From Neocallimastix lanati (nom. inval.) (lineage: Eukaryota; Neocallimastigomycota; Neocallimastigomycetes; Neocallimastigales; Neocallimastigaceae), in contig JACVTC010000010.1 of the NCBI GenBank assembly GCA_016946835.1, positions 198,501 to 262,500 on the forward strand: a stretch of DNA of 64,000 nt, in the 5' to 3' direction. The notes below the pieces were generated by a model. That model was not told the origin of the DNA. It ran no database searches and saw nothing but the letters and a program-made list of their open reading frames with translations. This document shows, one piece after another, positions 37,294-50,081 of this stretch (its first letter is position 1; every line of letters starts with the position of its first letter). The position numbers were made by a program, and so were the translations under genes.

Positions 37294-38869
37294 ATGTTAG
37301 TTACACCAGAAGAATATGTTAAAAGTTTCAATTTAACTGAATATAATCTTCAAAATGAAAAATATAATAATGTATTTAATGAATATAAAGACATCGCAGG
37401 TAGTTTCATTTCTAATCCTGCTTCAGCTAGTCTTGGAGATTGGTTATTCAGTAGAGGTACAAGTTATGAATGCTTTGTAGAAGATATGATGCAAAAAGAT
37501 GCTGTAAAAAAATTAGATGACAATATTAATGTCATAAGATTAATTATATATGCCTTTGCTAAACCACTTCAGTCCCAATTCTTTTATTGGACTTTATTAT
37601 TACTTATTTTACATAAATTTAATTTCAAAAAACCTGTTATGAAAGTTATTTTAGCTCACTATGTCTTACGGTAAGTTATAATATATATATTATATATATA
37701 GTTTTATACTGTTAATAGATATACAAATTTTATATGACGATAATCTAATTAATATAATATATCAATTTAATATGTATATGAAATTCATAATATATAGTGT
37801 CATTGGTGATATATTAGAACAAATTGGTCCATTAATGGGTAGCTATTACTATAAAGATAGTAACGGAGTGTGCCAAGGAAGTAATATTTCTGTTGAGTAT
37901 CATCCATTAAGATGGCTTTTAACAAGACAAATTGGTAATATATTCTGGTATAGTGGTGAAATAGCGGGTGACTGGTATCCATTACTTCGAACAAGAGCTG
38001 TTGCAAGAGAACAAAAATCAATTTGGTTTGTATATATTACTTGTGGATTATTTAATTTATCAAAAATTGCATTAATTATTTTGCATTGGACTCAGTTACC
38101 TACAAGATTATATGATAACAATGGTGCCTTTGATGAAGCTAAAAAGGATAGATTTTATAATGTCTATTGGATATTCCAAGGTTTAGTTGTCTTATCTTCA
38201 TTTATTTATGATCTTACTGTTTATTTAGTTTTAAAAAGACAAATTTTCAGTAAAACTAAAGCAGATTTTGGATTCCTAAAGAAGTTTAGATCCATTTCAG
38301 AATACAGAATGGCTATTTCTGCCTTTATTGGTGTTATCGGATTACCAATTGTATCCATTTCTCTTTTCTTCAAATTTTACTTCCTTATGAAGGATAGTAA
38401 TGGTTATTCCGCATTGAACTTTTCATTTGAAGATATTAGATTATTAATTTCTAATGTTCAATATTATATGATTTTCATTGATCAAATATTACTTTTCCGT
38501 TCTAGAGATGGTTCAAGTTTAGGAGAAACAACTACTAGTGTTACAATGCCATATGGTTACAATAACTTTGGTAATAGTAATTTAAGTAGTAATAATCAAG
38601 TTATTAAACCAATAAATATTGATTCAAAAGTCTATTATAGTAACTTAAATTCTTTAAACACCAACAGTACTTTGGTCAATGGTCAAACTAATTTATTACA
38701 ATATTCTGGAAGTGTAAATAGCAATACCAATAATGGAAGATTAAAACCAGGAAATATTGGTAACATTGGTAGAAATAATAGTTATGAAACTTATGGTAGA
38801 AATAATAGTATAGGAACCTATGATGATTATAATGGTGTAGGTAATGAATGGAATTATTTAAGAAAATAA
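37294..38869 (+). CDS. Gene A: multi-pass membrane protein of unrecognised family, two exons
   Basis: Exons 37294-37670 and 37798-38869 encode 482 residues; Arg126 is split by the intron (CG|T). Hydrophobic segments lie around residues 90-115, 205-225, 255-280, 310-335 and 355-375, so about five to seven membrane passes. Between the first two is the conserved block RQIGNIFWYSGEIAGDWYPL then LRTRAVAR (residues 169-196). The later core has FGFLKKFRSISEYR and NVQYYMIFIDQILLFRS. The final ~110 residues are a hydrophilic Asn/Ser/Gly-rich tail ending EWNYLRK. Start chosen at the first ATG; gene B starts at the matching place. Gene B shares the whole core, the intron position and its phase. I do not recognise the family; receptor, channel or transporter are all possible and none is shown. 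The gene stands alone in AT-rich DNA. Confidence 0.9.
37671..37797 (+). other. Intron of gene A (127 bp, phase 2)
   Basis: Donor GTAAGT after CTTACG; acceptor TATATAG before TGTCATTGG. The unspliced frame stops at once (CGG TAA), while splicing restores Arg-Val-Ile-Gly-Asp, matching Arg-Thr-Leu-Gly-Asp of gene B. Confidence 0.9.
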
Positions 38870-40294
38870 ATTAAATAATAATAATAATATCAAGTAAAAA
38901 AAAAAAAAAAAAATTAAAAAATAAAATTTATTTTATTTTTATAATTTTTTTTTTTTTAAATTATTTTATTTTGTAAATCAATTTAAATTGAATATACCAT
39001 TATAAATAGTTTCTATTTACTTAAATATTCTAGATATTAAAAAACATAAAAAAAAAAAAAAAAGTAAAGAAGATTTTGAAAAATTTAAAATATAAAATTT
39101 AAAAAAGATCTTTTATTTTCTTTTCTGATTTTTCTTTTTTTTTTTTTTTTTTTGCATAGAACTTATTTCAATACAATTTTATTGAAAATGAAGTTATTTT
39201 TTTTAAGTATTATATTATATGTTACATAAAATAAATATAGAAAATAAAATATATATTAGATTTTTTTACTATTATTTTAAAAATTTAAAATTAAAAACGA
39301 AAAAAAAAAAAAAAATTAAAAAATTAGAGAATAAAAAAAAAATTTATATTATTAGTAATAAAGAATGTAGTAAAATTTTCAATTAGAAGTATTTACAGAA
39401 AGAAAAAATTAAAAAAAAAAAAAATTAAAAAAAAAAAATAGAAATTTCTGTATATAGATAAAATAAAAATTATATATTTATATAAAATTATAAATATATT
39501 TTAGTTTAAAAAAAAATAAAAAATAAAATAATAAAATCATAAAATAAAACATATTAAAAATAAAAAATAGAAATAAATAAAATTTAGAATATATTTTTTT
39601 TTTTAAAAAAAAAAAAAAGAAAATGTAACATTCATAATGTATGATCTTTTATAAAATCAAACCAAAAACTTATTTAAATATATTATTAAATTCCCTTTTC
39701 TTGTTTCTTAGCTTTTTTTTTTTTTTTTTTAATACCTTTAGTAATTTACTAATATTAAAAAAAAAAAAAAGGAAGTAAAAAAAAAAAAAAAATAAAATAA
39801 AAAAAAAAAGAAAAAATAGTAATAATAAAAATAAAAAATAAAAAAATAATAATGAAAATAAGGCAATAAAATAAATTAAAAGTTTTTTAAAAAAAAAAAA
39901 AAAATGAAAAAATAATTTGAACAATTAGAATAAAATAATTAAAAATATAAAGTCAAAGAATAAATAATATTAAAAAAAAAAAAAAAAATACCTAAAAAAA
40001 AAAAAAAAAAAAAAAAATAAATTAAATAAAAAAAAAAAAAGGAAAATAAAAGAAAACAAAAGAAAATAAACATTGTAAAATAAAGAAAAAAAAAAAAATT
40101 AAAAAAACAAATAAAATAAAATGATCAAAAAAAAAAAAAATTAAAAAAACAAATAAAATAAAATGATCAAAAAAAAAAAAAAAAATAAAAAAAATAAAAA
40201 AAATAAAAAAAGAAATATATATATATATTATTTATATGTATATATTAAAACAAATCTTCATTTAACTAATAAATCATTTATTTTATTTTAATTT

Positions 40295-40356
<62 letters not shown>

Positions 40357-40441
40357 TATTTTTATTTTTATTTTTTATTATTTTTTTTTATTTTTTATTA
40401 TTTTTTTTATTTTCTTTATTTATTTTTATTATTTTTAACTA

Positions 40442-40476
<35 letters not shown>

Positions 40477-40560
40477 GTTAATTATTTTTAAGTGAAAATT
40501 TTAATATTCTCTAATTTAGTTTTACATGTCATTTTAATTCAATTTTTAATCCTATTGATA
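38870..40560. other. 3' flank of gene A and simple-sequence tract
   Basis: A- and T-homopolymer-rich with no gene. A 45-46 bp unit (AAAAAAACAAATAAAATAAA then ATGATC and A run) is duplicated at about 40090-40180. TTA microsatellites lie at 40299-40356 and 40445-40477. Confidence 0.5.
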
Positions 40561-40633
40561 TTTGTCTTCAAGAAGTCGGTAAATCGTTCATCCATTTCTT
40601 AATCATTATAGAATCATGCTGAGACGTGTAGTC

Positions 40634-40647
40634 ATGAAAATCCCTTG
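40634..40647 (+). repeat. Target-site duplication of the LINE (left copy)
   Basis: ATGAAAATCCCTTG, identical to 44493-44506. Confidence 0.9.
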
Positions 40648-40751
40648 CCCCAATGATGGAACCTAAGCTGTAGGGTTTCTGAGGGGATCAGTAATTAGTA
40701 TTATAATAAAAAATTTTTAAATTGTATTTCCAATTTTATATGCAATCTTAA

Positions 40752-40811
<60 letters not shown>

Positions 40812-43800
40812 ACCATACCTTTAGTTTTTTATATCAATTATTCAATCAAAAAACTTTTCTACACTATTCTACTAACAATATTGTTTTTGTTTTATTTTTT
40901 CTCATTTAACTTTTTATTTTCAGTAATCTTAAACGTTAATATTTAATATATAACTCTTTGCTATACAATCCATATAATCAATTCAATTTTAATAGAAATT
41001 AAGTCGGTTCTTTTCTCAATAAATTCTAAAACATGGATGCTTCTTGCTCAGTTAATACTACTCCCTTCCATCGTGGTTTCTACTGCTTCGGTAATCATAT
41101 GAACAATTATAGCCTTATCTTTATCCATGACCTTAATTCTTGATCCCCTAGTAAACTAATGGCACAAGTTTATTAGTAAGATTCCTAACTACCATGAAAT
41201 TATTCCATATATTAAAATACTTTTTTTATTTCAAAGATTATGACTCATACTTCATTATTAGGGTGTAATAAACATAAAAAATGATCTCAACTTTTTCGAT
41301 GTCTTAAATTTCTTAAGAGAAAAAAAAATTTCTGAATCACCTAAAATTAACTGGTCCTTCTGTAATAAACTTAAAACAAAAGAACAAGTCAAGAAAATCT
41401 AATAACATTGATATATGTAGAACTTTAAATCCTATGGCAAAAGATTTTTTTTTTTTTTTCTCTAGCCATCCCATCTAAATTCAAATTCTTCTTTCTTTAA
41501 TCTCTGTGTAAGTTGGAATAGTAACGATTGATAGTATTTTATACTTCAACTGTGTTTCTAAACCTATATGTATCTGCTTACAAGAAACTGGAAAGAGCAA
41601 ATATCTTCCAAAAGATGTTTCATCACCACCACTAATTCCAAATTACAACTTAGTTTTTTTTTTTTTTTCTTAGAGCTAATCCTAAAACCCCTCGGTATGA
41701 GAGGATTCTTCATTGGTGTTCATTCTTCGTACTTCTTCTTCCAAGAACCGTTTTTATACAAATATATCATTTCAATAAATATCACTTCTTTCTGGAATCA
41801 AAAAAAAAAATACTATTGGAATTATCTACTTATTTCCTCAAAGCAAATGGAAGGAAGCAAGACTAGTTGCTTTTGATGAACTTTCTCAATGGCTACGTTT
41901 TCACAATAGAAAAAATGTTCCGGTTGTTCTAGTTTAGTGATTTTAACATGTCATTAAAAAAGATCAAAACATACATTTCAAATAATTTTCCTAATTGATA
42001 TATTGCTCCCTTATATATGGTAATCAATATACTTATACCAAAGGTACTAGATCATCTTGCATTGATCATGTAAAACAAAGAATTTAGATATTTTATCACA
42101 TAACTATTTTTCAATCTTAGCAAATGACCTCGATTCTCATTACAATACCCTTACGGCTGATGAAATTTATCAATATAGCAAATAATATCGGGAAGGATAT
42201 TATGGCTTTCATTCCAACAAATTTAAAAGGCTCTGCTTTTCATTGTGCTTATTACATTAAAAAAAACTGTCTAATGAAAAACATATTGCATATTACATTT
42301 TGAAATATTAAGCCTTACTTTAACTGTGAAAATGTTGATAATTACCTTGAACAATTTAATAAATATGAAAAACTTTGCAAATTAATCAAAAAAACAAAGA
42401 GCAAATTTCGTTCTGCTAGATTTAAGGTTAATATAGTAAAAATTGGTAATTATTTTTTGAATAAAGATTTCAAAAATGGTTTGGAGATGTTTAAAAAAAA
42501 TGGCTAAACCATCGTATTCATCTACCTCCCCTACTTGCATAAAATCTAAATTTGGTAAAGATATTATCTCTCCTACTAAACAATTAGATAGATGGGATGA
42601 ATATTATAAAGATCTAGCTTCTGATCCCTCAGGTCACAGCCTTAATCGTAACTTCTGGATCCATGCTTTAAGGAATATTAGTCTTAGATCCTCTACTTGG
42701 AATATCAACGATCCTATTACGATTGACTATATTAAAAAAAACTTTTTCATCTATGAAAAACAACAGAGCACCCGGCCCCGATGGTATCCCGATTGAATTC
42801 TACAAAGCTCTGTTTTGCAATGAAGAATTACTAGAAACACATCCTGCCGCTGGAAAGTGTCTTAAATTGATTTTTAATAAAATATGGAATGGGTCCTTTC
42901 CTAAAAAATGGAACTCTGCTTCTATTGTATCAATCCCTAAGAAAGGTGACCTGTCAGATTGTAGTAACTATCGAGGTATTTCTCTCATTAATGTTGGACT
43001 GAAAATCATTTCAAAAATTATAACAGATAGAATATCTACTTACGCACTCTCACACAATTTCATTAGACCTAAACAATTTGGTTTTCGCAATCGTGAAGAA
43101 TGCATTAGTTTATTCATTTCCATTAGAGAAATTTGCCAAAGAAGAAAATTTCAAGGAAAATTCACATATTTAGCCTTTTTAGATCTTAAAAAAGCTTATG
43201 ATTCAGTTCCTATTTTTAACATTCTTACTAAAAATTATATCATTATGGAGTACGTGGTAAATGTTTTGATTTTCTATGTAATTTATATACTTCATCTAAA
43301 GCACGTGCTCGATTTGCTTCAATGTTATCAAATGAATTTCCTATTAAAAGAGGTGTTCGTCAAGGTTGTCCATTATCACCGATCTTATTCAATTTATTCA
43401 TCAATGATATATTAAATGACTGTGAAAAGTATGGTGTTAATATTGGAAGAAAAAAGTGTTGTGGTGGACTCTTTTGCTGATGATGTTGCTCTCATTGCTC
43501 CAAGTGCAAAAAATTTAGAAAAAATTATTAAAAAAAGTACACAAATGGGCTAATTTAAATGAAATGACTTTTGGTATTGAAAAATGTGCAACTATGGTTA
43601 TAAAACCAATGAACTTCCAATCTCCTCCAAACTATAGTGACCCAACCTTCTTTTTAGGAATGAATGCTATTCCTAAAGTTTCTAGTTATATTTATCTTGG
43701 TATTCCTTTTTCTGATGATCTCTTACTAGAATACATTATATCTCACATGCATTTTAAAGTTAGAAAATCCCTTCTTTCATTTACACGTTTCTTCTCAAAT

Positions 43801-44492
43801 AAACTTATTTCTATTGCATATAAGAAAAAAGTTCTTCAATCCTTTGTTATTAGTAAAGTAATTTATTATTCTCCTTTTACTTGGTTCAAACAAATCTAGA
43901 ACGGCCAGAATTCAAACATTAATTAATACTGGTCTATTTTGGTGTATCGGCTCCTTCTCTAAAAATGGTAAAACAAATTCAGAAAACAATGACTATATTA
44001 GACATAATTCTACTATGAGTACTTATGCTTTTATCTCCTGATCTAAGTATTCCTCCTATTGCTGGTATCTGCGCAGCCTTACAGATTAAATCATTTGCAA
44101 AATGGAGTAAATCAAACTGTATTATAAAGGATCATCATCTATTTCTACAAAGGGGAAATCTCACCTTAGTAGTAGTTCAATAAATGATGAATCTGGGGAG
44201 CGTTTAGTGGACACCACACTATCTATTTTAAAGATGTTACTTCTAGGTTTTATTACTTTTTTTTATTTGTTAGGAAGGGAAAAAATTCCCACATAGTACA
44301 ACTTGCTGAAATACAATGTATTTTTGAGCTTTTTTATTTTTTATTTTTTATTTTTTATTTAACTTTTATATTTATTTTTTTTAATTTCAAAATATACTTT
44401 TCACCTATATCCTATATGTATTTTTTTTTATAATATAATTAATAAAGTTATGGAAATGTATTTATTTTCTTCCTTGTCTAAAAAAAAAAAAA
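40648..44492 (+). mobile_element. Non-LTR retrotransposon (LINE), about 3.85 kb, decayed
   Basis: Flanked by a perfect 14-bp duplication and ending in 12-13 A residues, as target-primed reverse transcription leaves. The 5' end (CCCCAATGATGGAACCTAAG to GAGGGGATCAG) can form a CCCC/GGGG stem, followed by a ~54-base T tract (40754-40807). Coding order is endonuclease then reverse transcriptase, with no visible separate ORF1 or RNase H. The presence of the 5' stem suggests the copy is close to full length. The clade cannot be fixed by eye. Confidence 0.9.
41034..44160 (+). pseudogene. LINE endonuclease/reverse transcriptase polyprotein, frameshifted
   Basis: This protein would nick the target DNA and copy the LINE RNA into it. 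ICLQET (41572-41589) is the AP-endonuclease motif carrying a catalytic Glu, and RGFFIGVHSSY follows in another frame after a T run. The reverse-transcriptase part begins near 42745 with NNRAPGPDGIPIEFYKALF, then FPKKWNSASIVSIPKKGDLS, NYRGISLINVGLKIISKII, QFGFRNREE and FLDLKKAYDSV (first catalytic Asp). After a shift near 43240 comes RGVRQGCPLSPILFN; after another near 43450, FADD (43473-43484, the catalytic pair). A C-terminal piece reads LSIPPIAGICAALQIKSFAK near 44040. At least five frameshifts and several stops, mostly at homopolymers, make it non-functional, but the domains align over their full length. Confidence 0.88.
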
Positions 44493-44506
44493 ATGAAAAT
44501 CCCTTG
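44493..44506 (+). repeat. Target-site duplication of the LINE (right copy)
   Basis: ATGAAAATCCCTTG directly after the oligo(A) tail. Confidence 0.9.
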
Positions 44507-44710
44507 GTGTGTATAGCCTTTTATATTGATAGCCATTAAAGATCGGCTTGAAGGGGGGAAATAAAGGCCATTTTTATTCATCCTATCTTTCCATTCTCCC
44601 CCCCCCTTCGAGAGAAAAAGGGAATCTTAATTCATATTTTTTGTGATGTTCTGTCAAATTCCTTTAACTTAAAGGTTATGCCCTCACTGGGATTAGTGAT
44701 TTTTTTTTTT
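44507..44710. other. Complex, GC-containing sequence into which the LINE inserted
   Basis: With the LINE removed, 40561-40647 joins 44507-44700 to give about 280 bp of unusually balanced composition. It includes GGCTTGAAGGGGGGAAATAA facing ATTCTCCCCCCCCTTCGAGA (a CCCC/GGGG foldback) and TTATGCCCTCACTGGGATTA. No open frame is seen. It could be an older short element or a non-coding RNA relic. Confidence 0.4.
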
Positions 44711-46029
<1,319 letters not shown>

Positions 46030-46039
46030 AATTAAAGAA

Positions 46040-46478
46040 TTAAAGAATGGACAGAGAAAACTTATGTTCTAAAAATGTATCATCAATGTATGGCGTATTT
46101 TTACTAAACAGGTAATAATATATCTTTTCATTGGTGTTGTTGTGAACTATTCCTTATTCATCTATTACTCTATCTTCCATACTTTTAATAAGTTCTCTTT
46201 GTAAATCACCCATACATGATGTTTGCCCGGTCAGATTTTTTGAATGAATAAACAATTCTTTTGTTGTTAATCTTTCAGAATATGAATTTTTTAATATAAC
46301 AAATTGGTAAAAATAACTCGAACTCCAATGGACATCAATATTTGAATAACGTTATCTTCATTTCCTTTAGATTCACTGGTAATGATATTGGTAAAATTAT
46401 TTTTTTTTGAATTGAATCCTCTATTTTTGTAGGGTCACAATATTTATAAAAAAAACTTGATTCTTTAACTACTGAATT

Positions 46479-46516
<38 letters not shown>

Positions 46517-47295
46517 GATACTTTCTAATATGGAAAGAAATGATACTTTTAATTTATCATCTACCACACAATCAATAATTGAAATGATTTGTAATCATAT
46601 GAGAAAAATTATATTCATGAATCATGCCTTGGACGTCACATATAAATTTTTTTTTTTTTTTTTAAATAAATGTATTATCAAAGTTTGAAAGAGCAATGAG
46701 TAAAATAGTATGATTTTTTTTTAACCGATGATAACGTTTAATAATTTTCCTTTATAGCTACTATCAATTCACCCTTATTACCCTATAAAGAAAGTGTTCT
46801 AGAAAGTAATAATGATAAATAAATGAACATATGGGATATCCGTACTATTCATATGTGATATGTAGTATTTACAATATTTTTTTCCAATCGTAAATGGGAA
46901 TGTTCAATTTTATTGCATATTCTTTTTATCAATATCAATATCAATGATTTCTTTATTTCGTCTCCTATTGTAAAATTCATGTTAAAGTATCTTGAATAAA
47001 TTTTATCGATTATGGAAGCCTTTTTAAATGAATGAAATATTATTTGGTATATTTAATTTCGTCGCCCTTTTTTTCTTTAGCTTCTTCACCCGATAGCCAA
47101 AAAATAATGTTCAATCTCGTCACGAATCGAAATCCGCTTGAAAGACATTAGTAATGTGTGGATTGATCTGAATAATTTCGACAGTTACTTGAATGAGCAA
47201 TGAATTGCTAAGATTGAGATGATTTGAAGTGTAGATTACCTATTGATGATAACCAAGTCATTGTATTTGTACCCATAGGGAATTTAAAGGAATCA

Positions 47296-47340
<45 letters not shown>

Positions 47341-47420
47341 GGAATTAATACTACATCTAAAAGGGATATCAATATTTGGTACGATAACACTTCGAAGTTA
47401 AAAAGTTTTGACGATTAGCT
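46040..47420 (-). pseudogene. Decayed protein-coding relic, unidentified
   Basis: The stretch is less AT-rich than its surroundings. On the minus strand the clearest piece ends at TAA 46040-46042. Going upstream it reads, with one in-frame stop, back to about 46345: RYSNIDVHWSSSYFYQFV, LKNSYSERLTTKELFIHSKN, LTGQTSCMGDLQRELIKSME, then after the stop IYYYLFSKNTPYIDDTFLEH. Further upstream pieces (IISIIDCVVDDKLKVSFLSI near 46540) are also coding-like but in other frames. On the plus strand, 47143-47205 (RLKDISNVWIDLNNFDSYLN) and 47229-47300 also look coding-like, so two relics may overlap. Expanded A/T runs interrupt it. I do not recognise the family; a dead transposon gene or a host gene are both possible. 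Confidence 0.4.
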
Positions 47421-47429
47421 AAAACATAT

Positions 47430-48530
47430 ACTTCGGAAAAATACCTTTTTTTTTTTTTTTTTTTTTTTTTTTTCCTGATAACATCTATTTTAATATAATT
47501 TTTATGAGTATCCTCTGCCGAATTGTTGGTACTACGAATGCCTAAAAAAAATTCTATTGTACAAGTTGTAAGAACGTTTTTTTTTGGTTAAATATCTATT
47601 TTTGATATTGGAAGTTAAGATCTTGTAACACTTTAATATAATGTTGTTACATTATAATGAATCGTAATATTGCTAGAATCTAGGATAGATGGACTCATAT
47701 TGATTGATAAAACTGGAATATATATATATATTTTGATAAATGCATTAAGTAAAGGATTTTGAAGATCTGTTTTTTTTTTTTTTGAAAAATCTGCAGAATC
47801 AATTTTTCGTACATTTACTCAATAGATAATATTTCCTTTTCAAAAGTGAATGAATATTCTGATAAACTATAATTATTGAATATATGTTGAATATATTATT
47901 AAATAAAATTAAACTAGTAAAATATATATATATATTTTTAAAAAAAAAAACAATTAAATAAATTAATAATATATTTTTAATATTATAATTATATATTTTA
48001 TTTTTAATATTTTATTTTTAATATTATAATTATATATTTTCCTATTTTATTCATATCTAAAAAATCAAGCGTAAATCAATATATTGTAATATATTGTATT
48101 ATATTAAAAGAAATTAAAATATATTTTTTAGATAATAAATATTTTTTAAATTATAATTTTTTTTTTAAAAAAAATTTTTTTAATATTATATTATTTAATA
48201 TTATTTTTTTTTTTATTAATGTATTTTGACTTTTACCCATATATTTTAGATATAGTTTATATAGGTTATTACCTATATAAACTATATCTAAAATAATATA
48301 AAATAAATATGGAAACTTTTTCATTAATTATTATTTATATAAAGTAAATTTTATTTTTTTATATTTATTATTTATTCTTTTTTTTTTTTTTTTTTTTTGT
48401 ATTATATATATGCATTTTATTATTAAATTATATATATATATATATTTTTTTTAGTGTTATATTTTATTTTAATTTTTATTTCATTTAATAGATAAATTCA
48501 TATCTATTTATATACATATAGTAGATAATT
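47430..48530. other. AT-rich spacer with one palindrome
   Basis: Some complexity at 47490-47780 with no readable frame, then low-complexity AT. A 25-bp-arm inverted repeat sits at 48242-48295. Confidence 0.5.
48242..48295. repeat. Perfect inverted repeat, 25-bp arms, 4-nt loop
   Basis: 48242-48266 (TATTTTAGATATAGTTTATA and TAGGT) pairs exactly with 48271-48295; TATT forms the loop. Confidence 0.9.
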
Positions 48531-48534
48531 TTTG

Positions 48535-49440
48535 TTAAACAGATAAATAAGTCATAGCATAATCCAAATTTACTTTGACATCCACAATGATCATCCGAAA
48601 TGTCGCAATAGCCATATTGACGACAACATTGCTTATCATTAAAGTATTTTCCATAATTAAAGCCACAACATGATCATCATCGTTACATCTACCATAATTA
48701 GATTTACATCCTTTTTCTTTTCCATAAATGTTCTTCCGAAGTTCCTTAATAAATATGTATATTCCATATATATTTACAACATTCATCATTACATCATTAG
48801 AACGATAAATAATGTTCTAATGGTGAATATTTTAGCCTATATGTTATATTAGTATCTATAGTAGGTGATAGTAAATGTAGTAGTAATGGTAGTAGTTGTT
48901 GTTTGTTAAAAAAGTGGTGGGGTGGTATTAGTAGTAACCATTTTAGTAGGATTTGAATTTAGCTTAATCCAAATCTAAATCTTCATGTGTTTTCATCATC
49001 ACACTCATATAAGTTTTACCTTATTTTTTTTTTTTTTTTATTTTTGCTACAATTTTATGAGAAGAATTAATAGAATTTCCATGATAATAATCTTCCTGAT
49101 AATTAACAAACTATAGTTCCATCATTTCTACTGGTAACGCAACATAGCATTTGCATCATACTCACCCATCATTTACTTTAGAATTATCATTATCAGAAAT
49201 TCACATACATAAATCCAAATTACTTTTTGATTTGAAGAAAGTTTCCCCTCCCCCTTTCGTACTTACAACATTACCATTGATAATTACCTGTATTATGGTG
49301 TTTTTTATAATTGGAAGTTCATTTTCATATTCAGTATTCATTGCATATCCATACTGGTCTTAATGGTGAGGTAAAATTTATTGTAGTAGTAGTAGTAGTA
49401 GTAGTAGTAGAGTAGTAGTTGTAGTAGTATTGATTTTTTT
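48535..49440 (-). pseudogene. Decayed CBM18 repeat protein
   Basis: On the minus strand, 48545-48710 reads GCKSNYGRCNDDDH, then after a one-base shift CCGFNYGKYFNDKQ, then CCRQYGYCDISDDHC and GCQSKFGLCYD. This keeps the Cys spacing of a CBM18 module and its CQSxFGxC end. At least two more ghosts of the same module are upstream: 49190-49370 (QYGYAMNTEYE and SKSNLDLC, with Cys codons lost) and 48975-49115 (a CDDENT piece and QEDYYHGNSINSSH). ACT/ACC/ACA-rich linkers survive at 48855-48905 and 49380-49430, the latter now a GTA microsatellite on the plus strand. It must once have encoded a multi-module chitin-binding protein like the one at the left end of the window. Frameshifts and stops leave no usable frame. 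Confidence 0.75.
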
Positions 49441-49928
49441 TTTTTTTTTTTTTTTTTTGTAGGTTTTTTATTTGATATTTTCAAACAAAAATTTTTTTAA
49501 TTTTGTTATGTCCATCACATTTAATTAACCTTAAATAATCTTCATCATACATGTCATCAATAACACTCACTCACATATTATTACTTTTAATAAATTTAGC
49601 TTGTTCAATTAATATTAAAAAAATTATTACTATTAATAAATTGGAATAGTAAAATTATTTTAGACTTATATTTTCTTTAATATTTTATATCATATATGAA
49701 TATTCAAAAATATTTAAATTTTATTTTTTTTGGTTTATTTACAAATAATAAAATATTATTCAACATGGATATGATATGAGTCCATAGTAACATTAAATTG
49801 ATACATTTCTTAATAACATTAATTATTTTTTTATTGTATTAAATTATTACAATAGTAATATGATTCATCTAATAAATAATTTTTACATTTAATACAATGT
49901 TATAATAATATTATTAAACAATACTAGT

Positions 49929-50081
49929 CTTAATATTTTTTTTTTTAAAAAGAATGAAGAGAAGAGGTAGAAAAGAATTCTTAATATTTTTTTTTTTAAA
50001 AAGAATGAAGAGAAGAGGTAGAAAAGAATTCTTAATATTTTTTTTTTTAAAAAGAATGAAGAGAAGAGGTAGAAAAGAATT
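49929..50081 (+). repeat. Three exact tandem copies of a 51-bp unit
   Basis: Units start at 49929, 49980 and 50031. Each reads CTTAATA, a T run, AAAAAGAATGAAGAGAAGAG, GTAGAAAAGAATT. Copies look identical, so the amplification is recent. Confidence 0.95.

Noticed and set aside
37800-38021. 73-codon minus frame
   Set aside because: Antisense of gene A exon 2.
39670-39924. 84-codon Phe-rich minus frame
   Set aside because: Homopolymer artefact.
49151-49363. 70-codon plus-strand frame
   Set aside because: The opposite strand carries the CBM18 relic, which explains the composition better.
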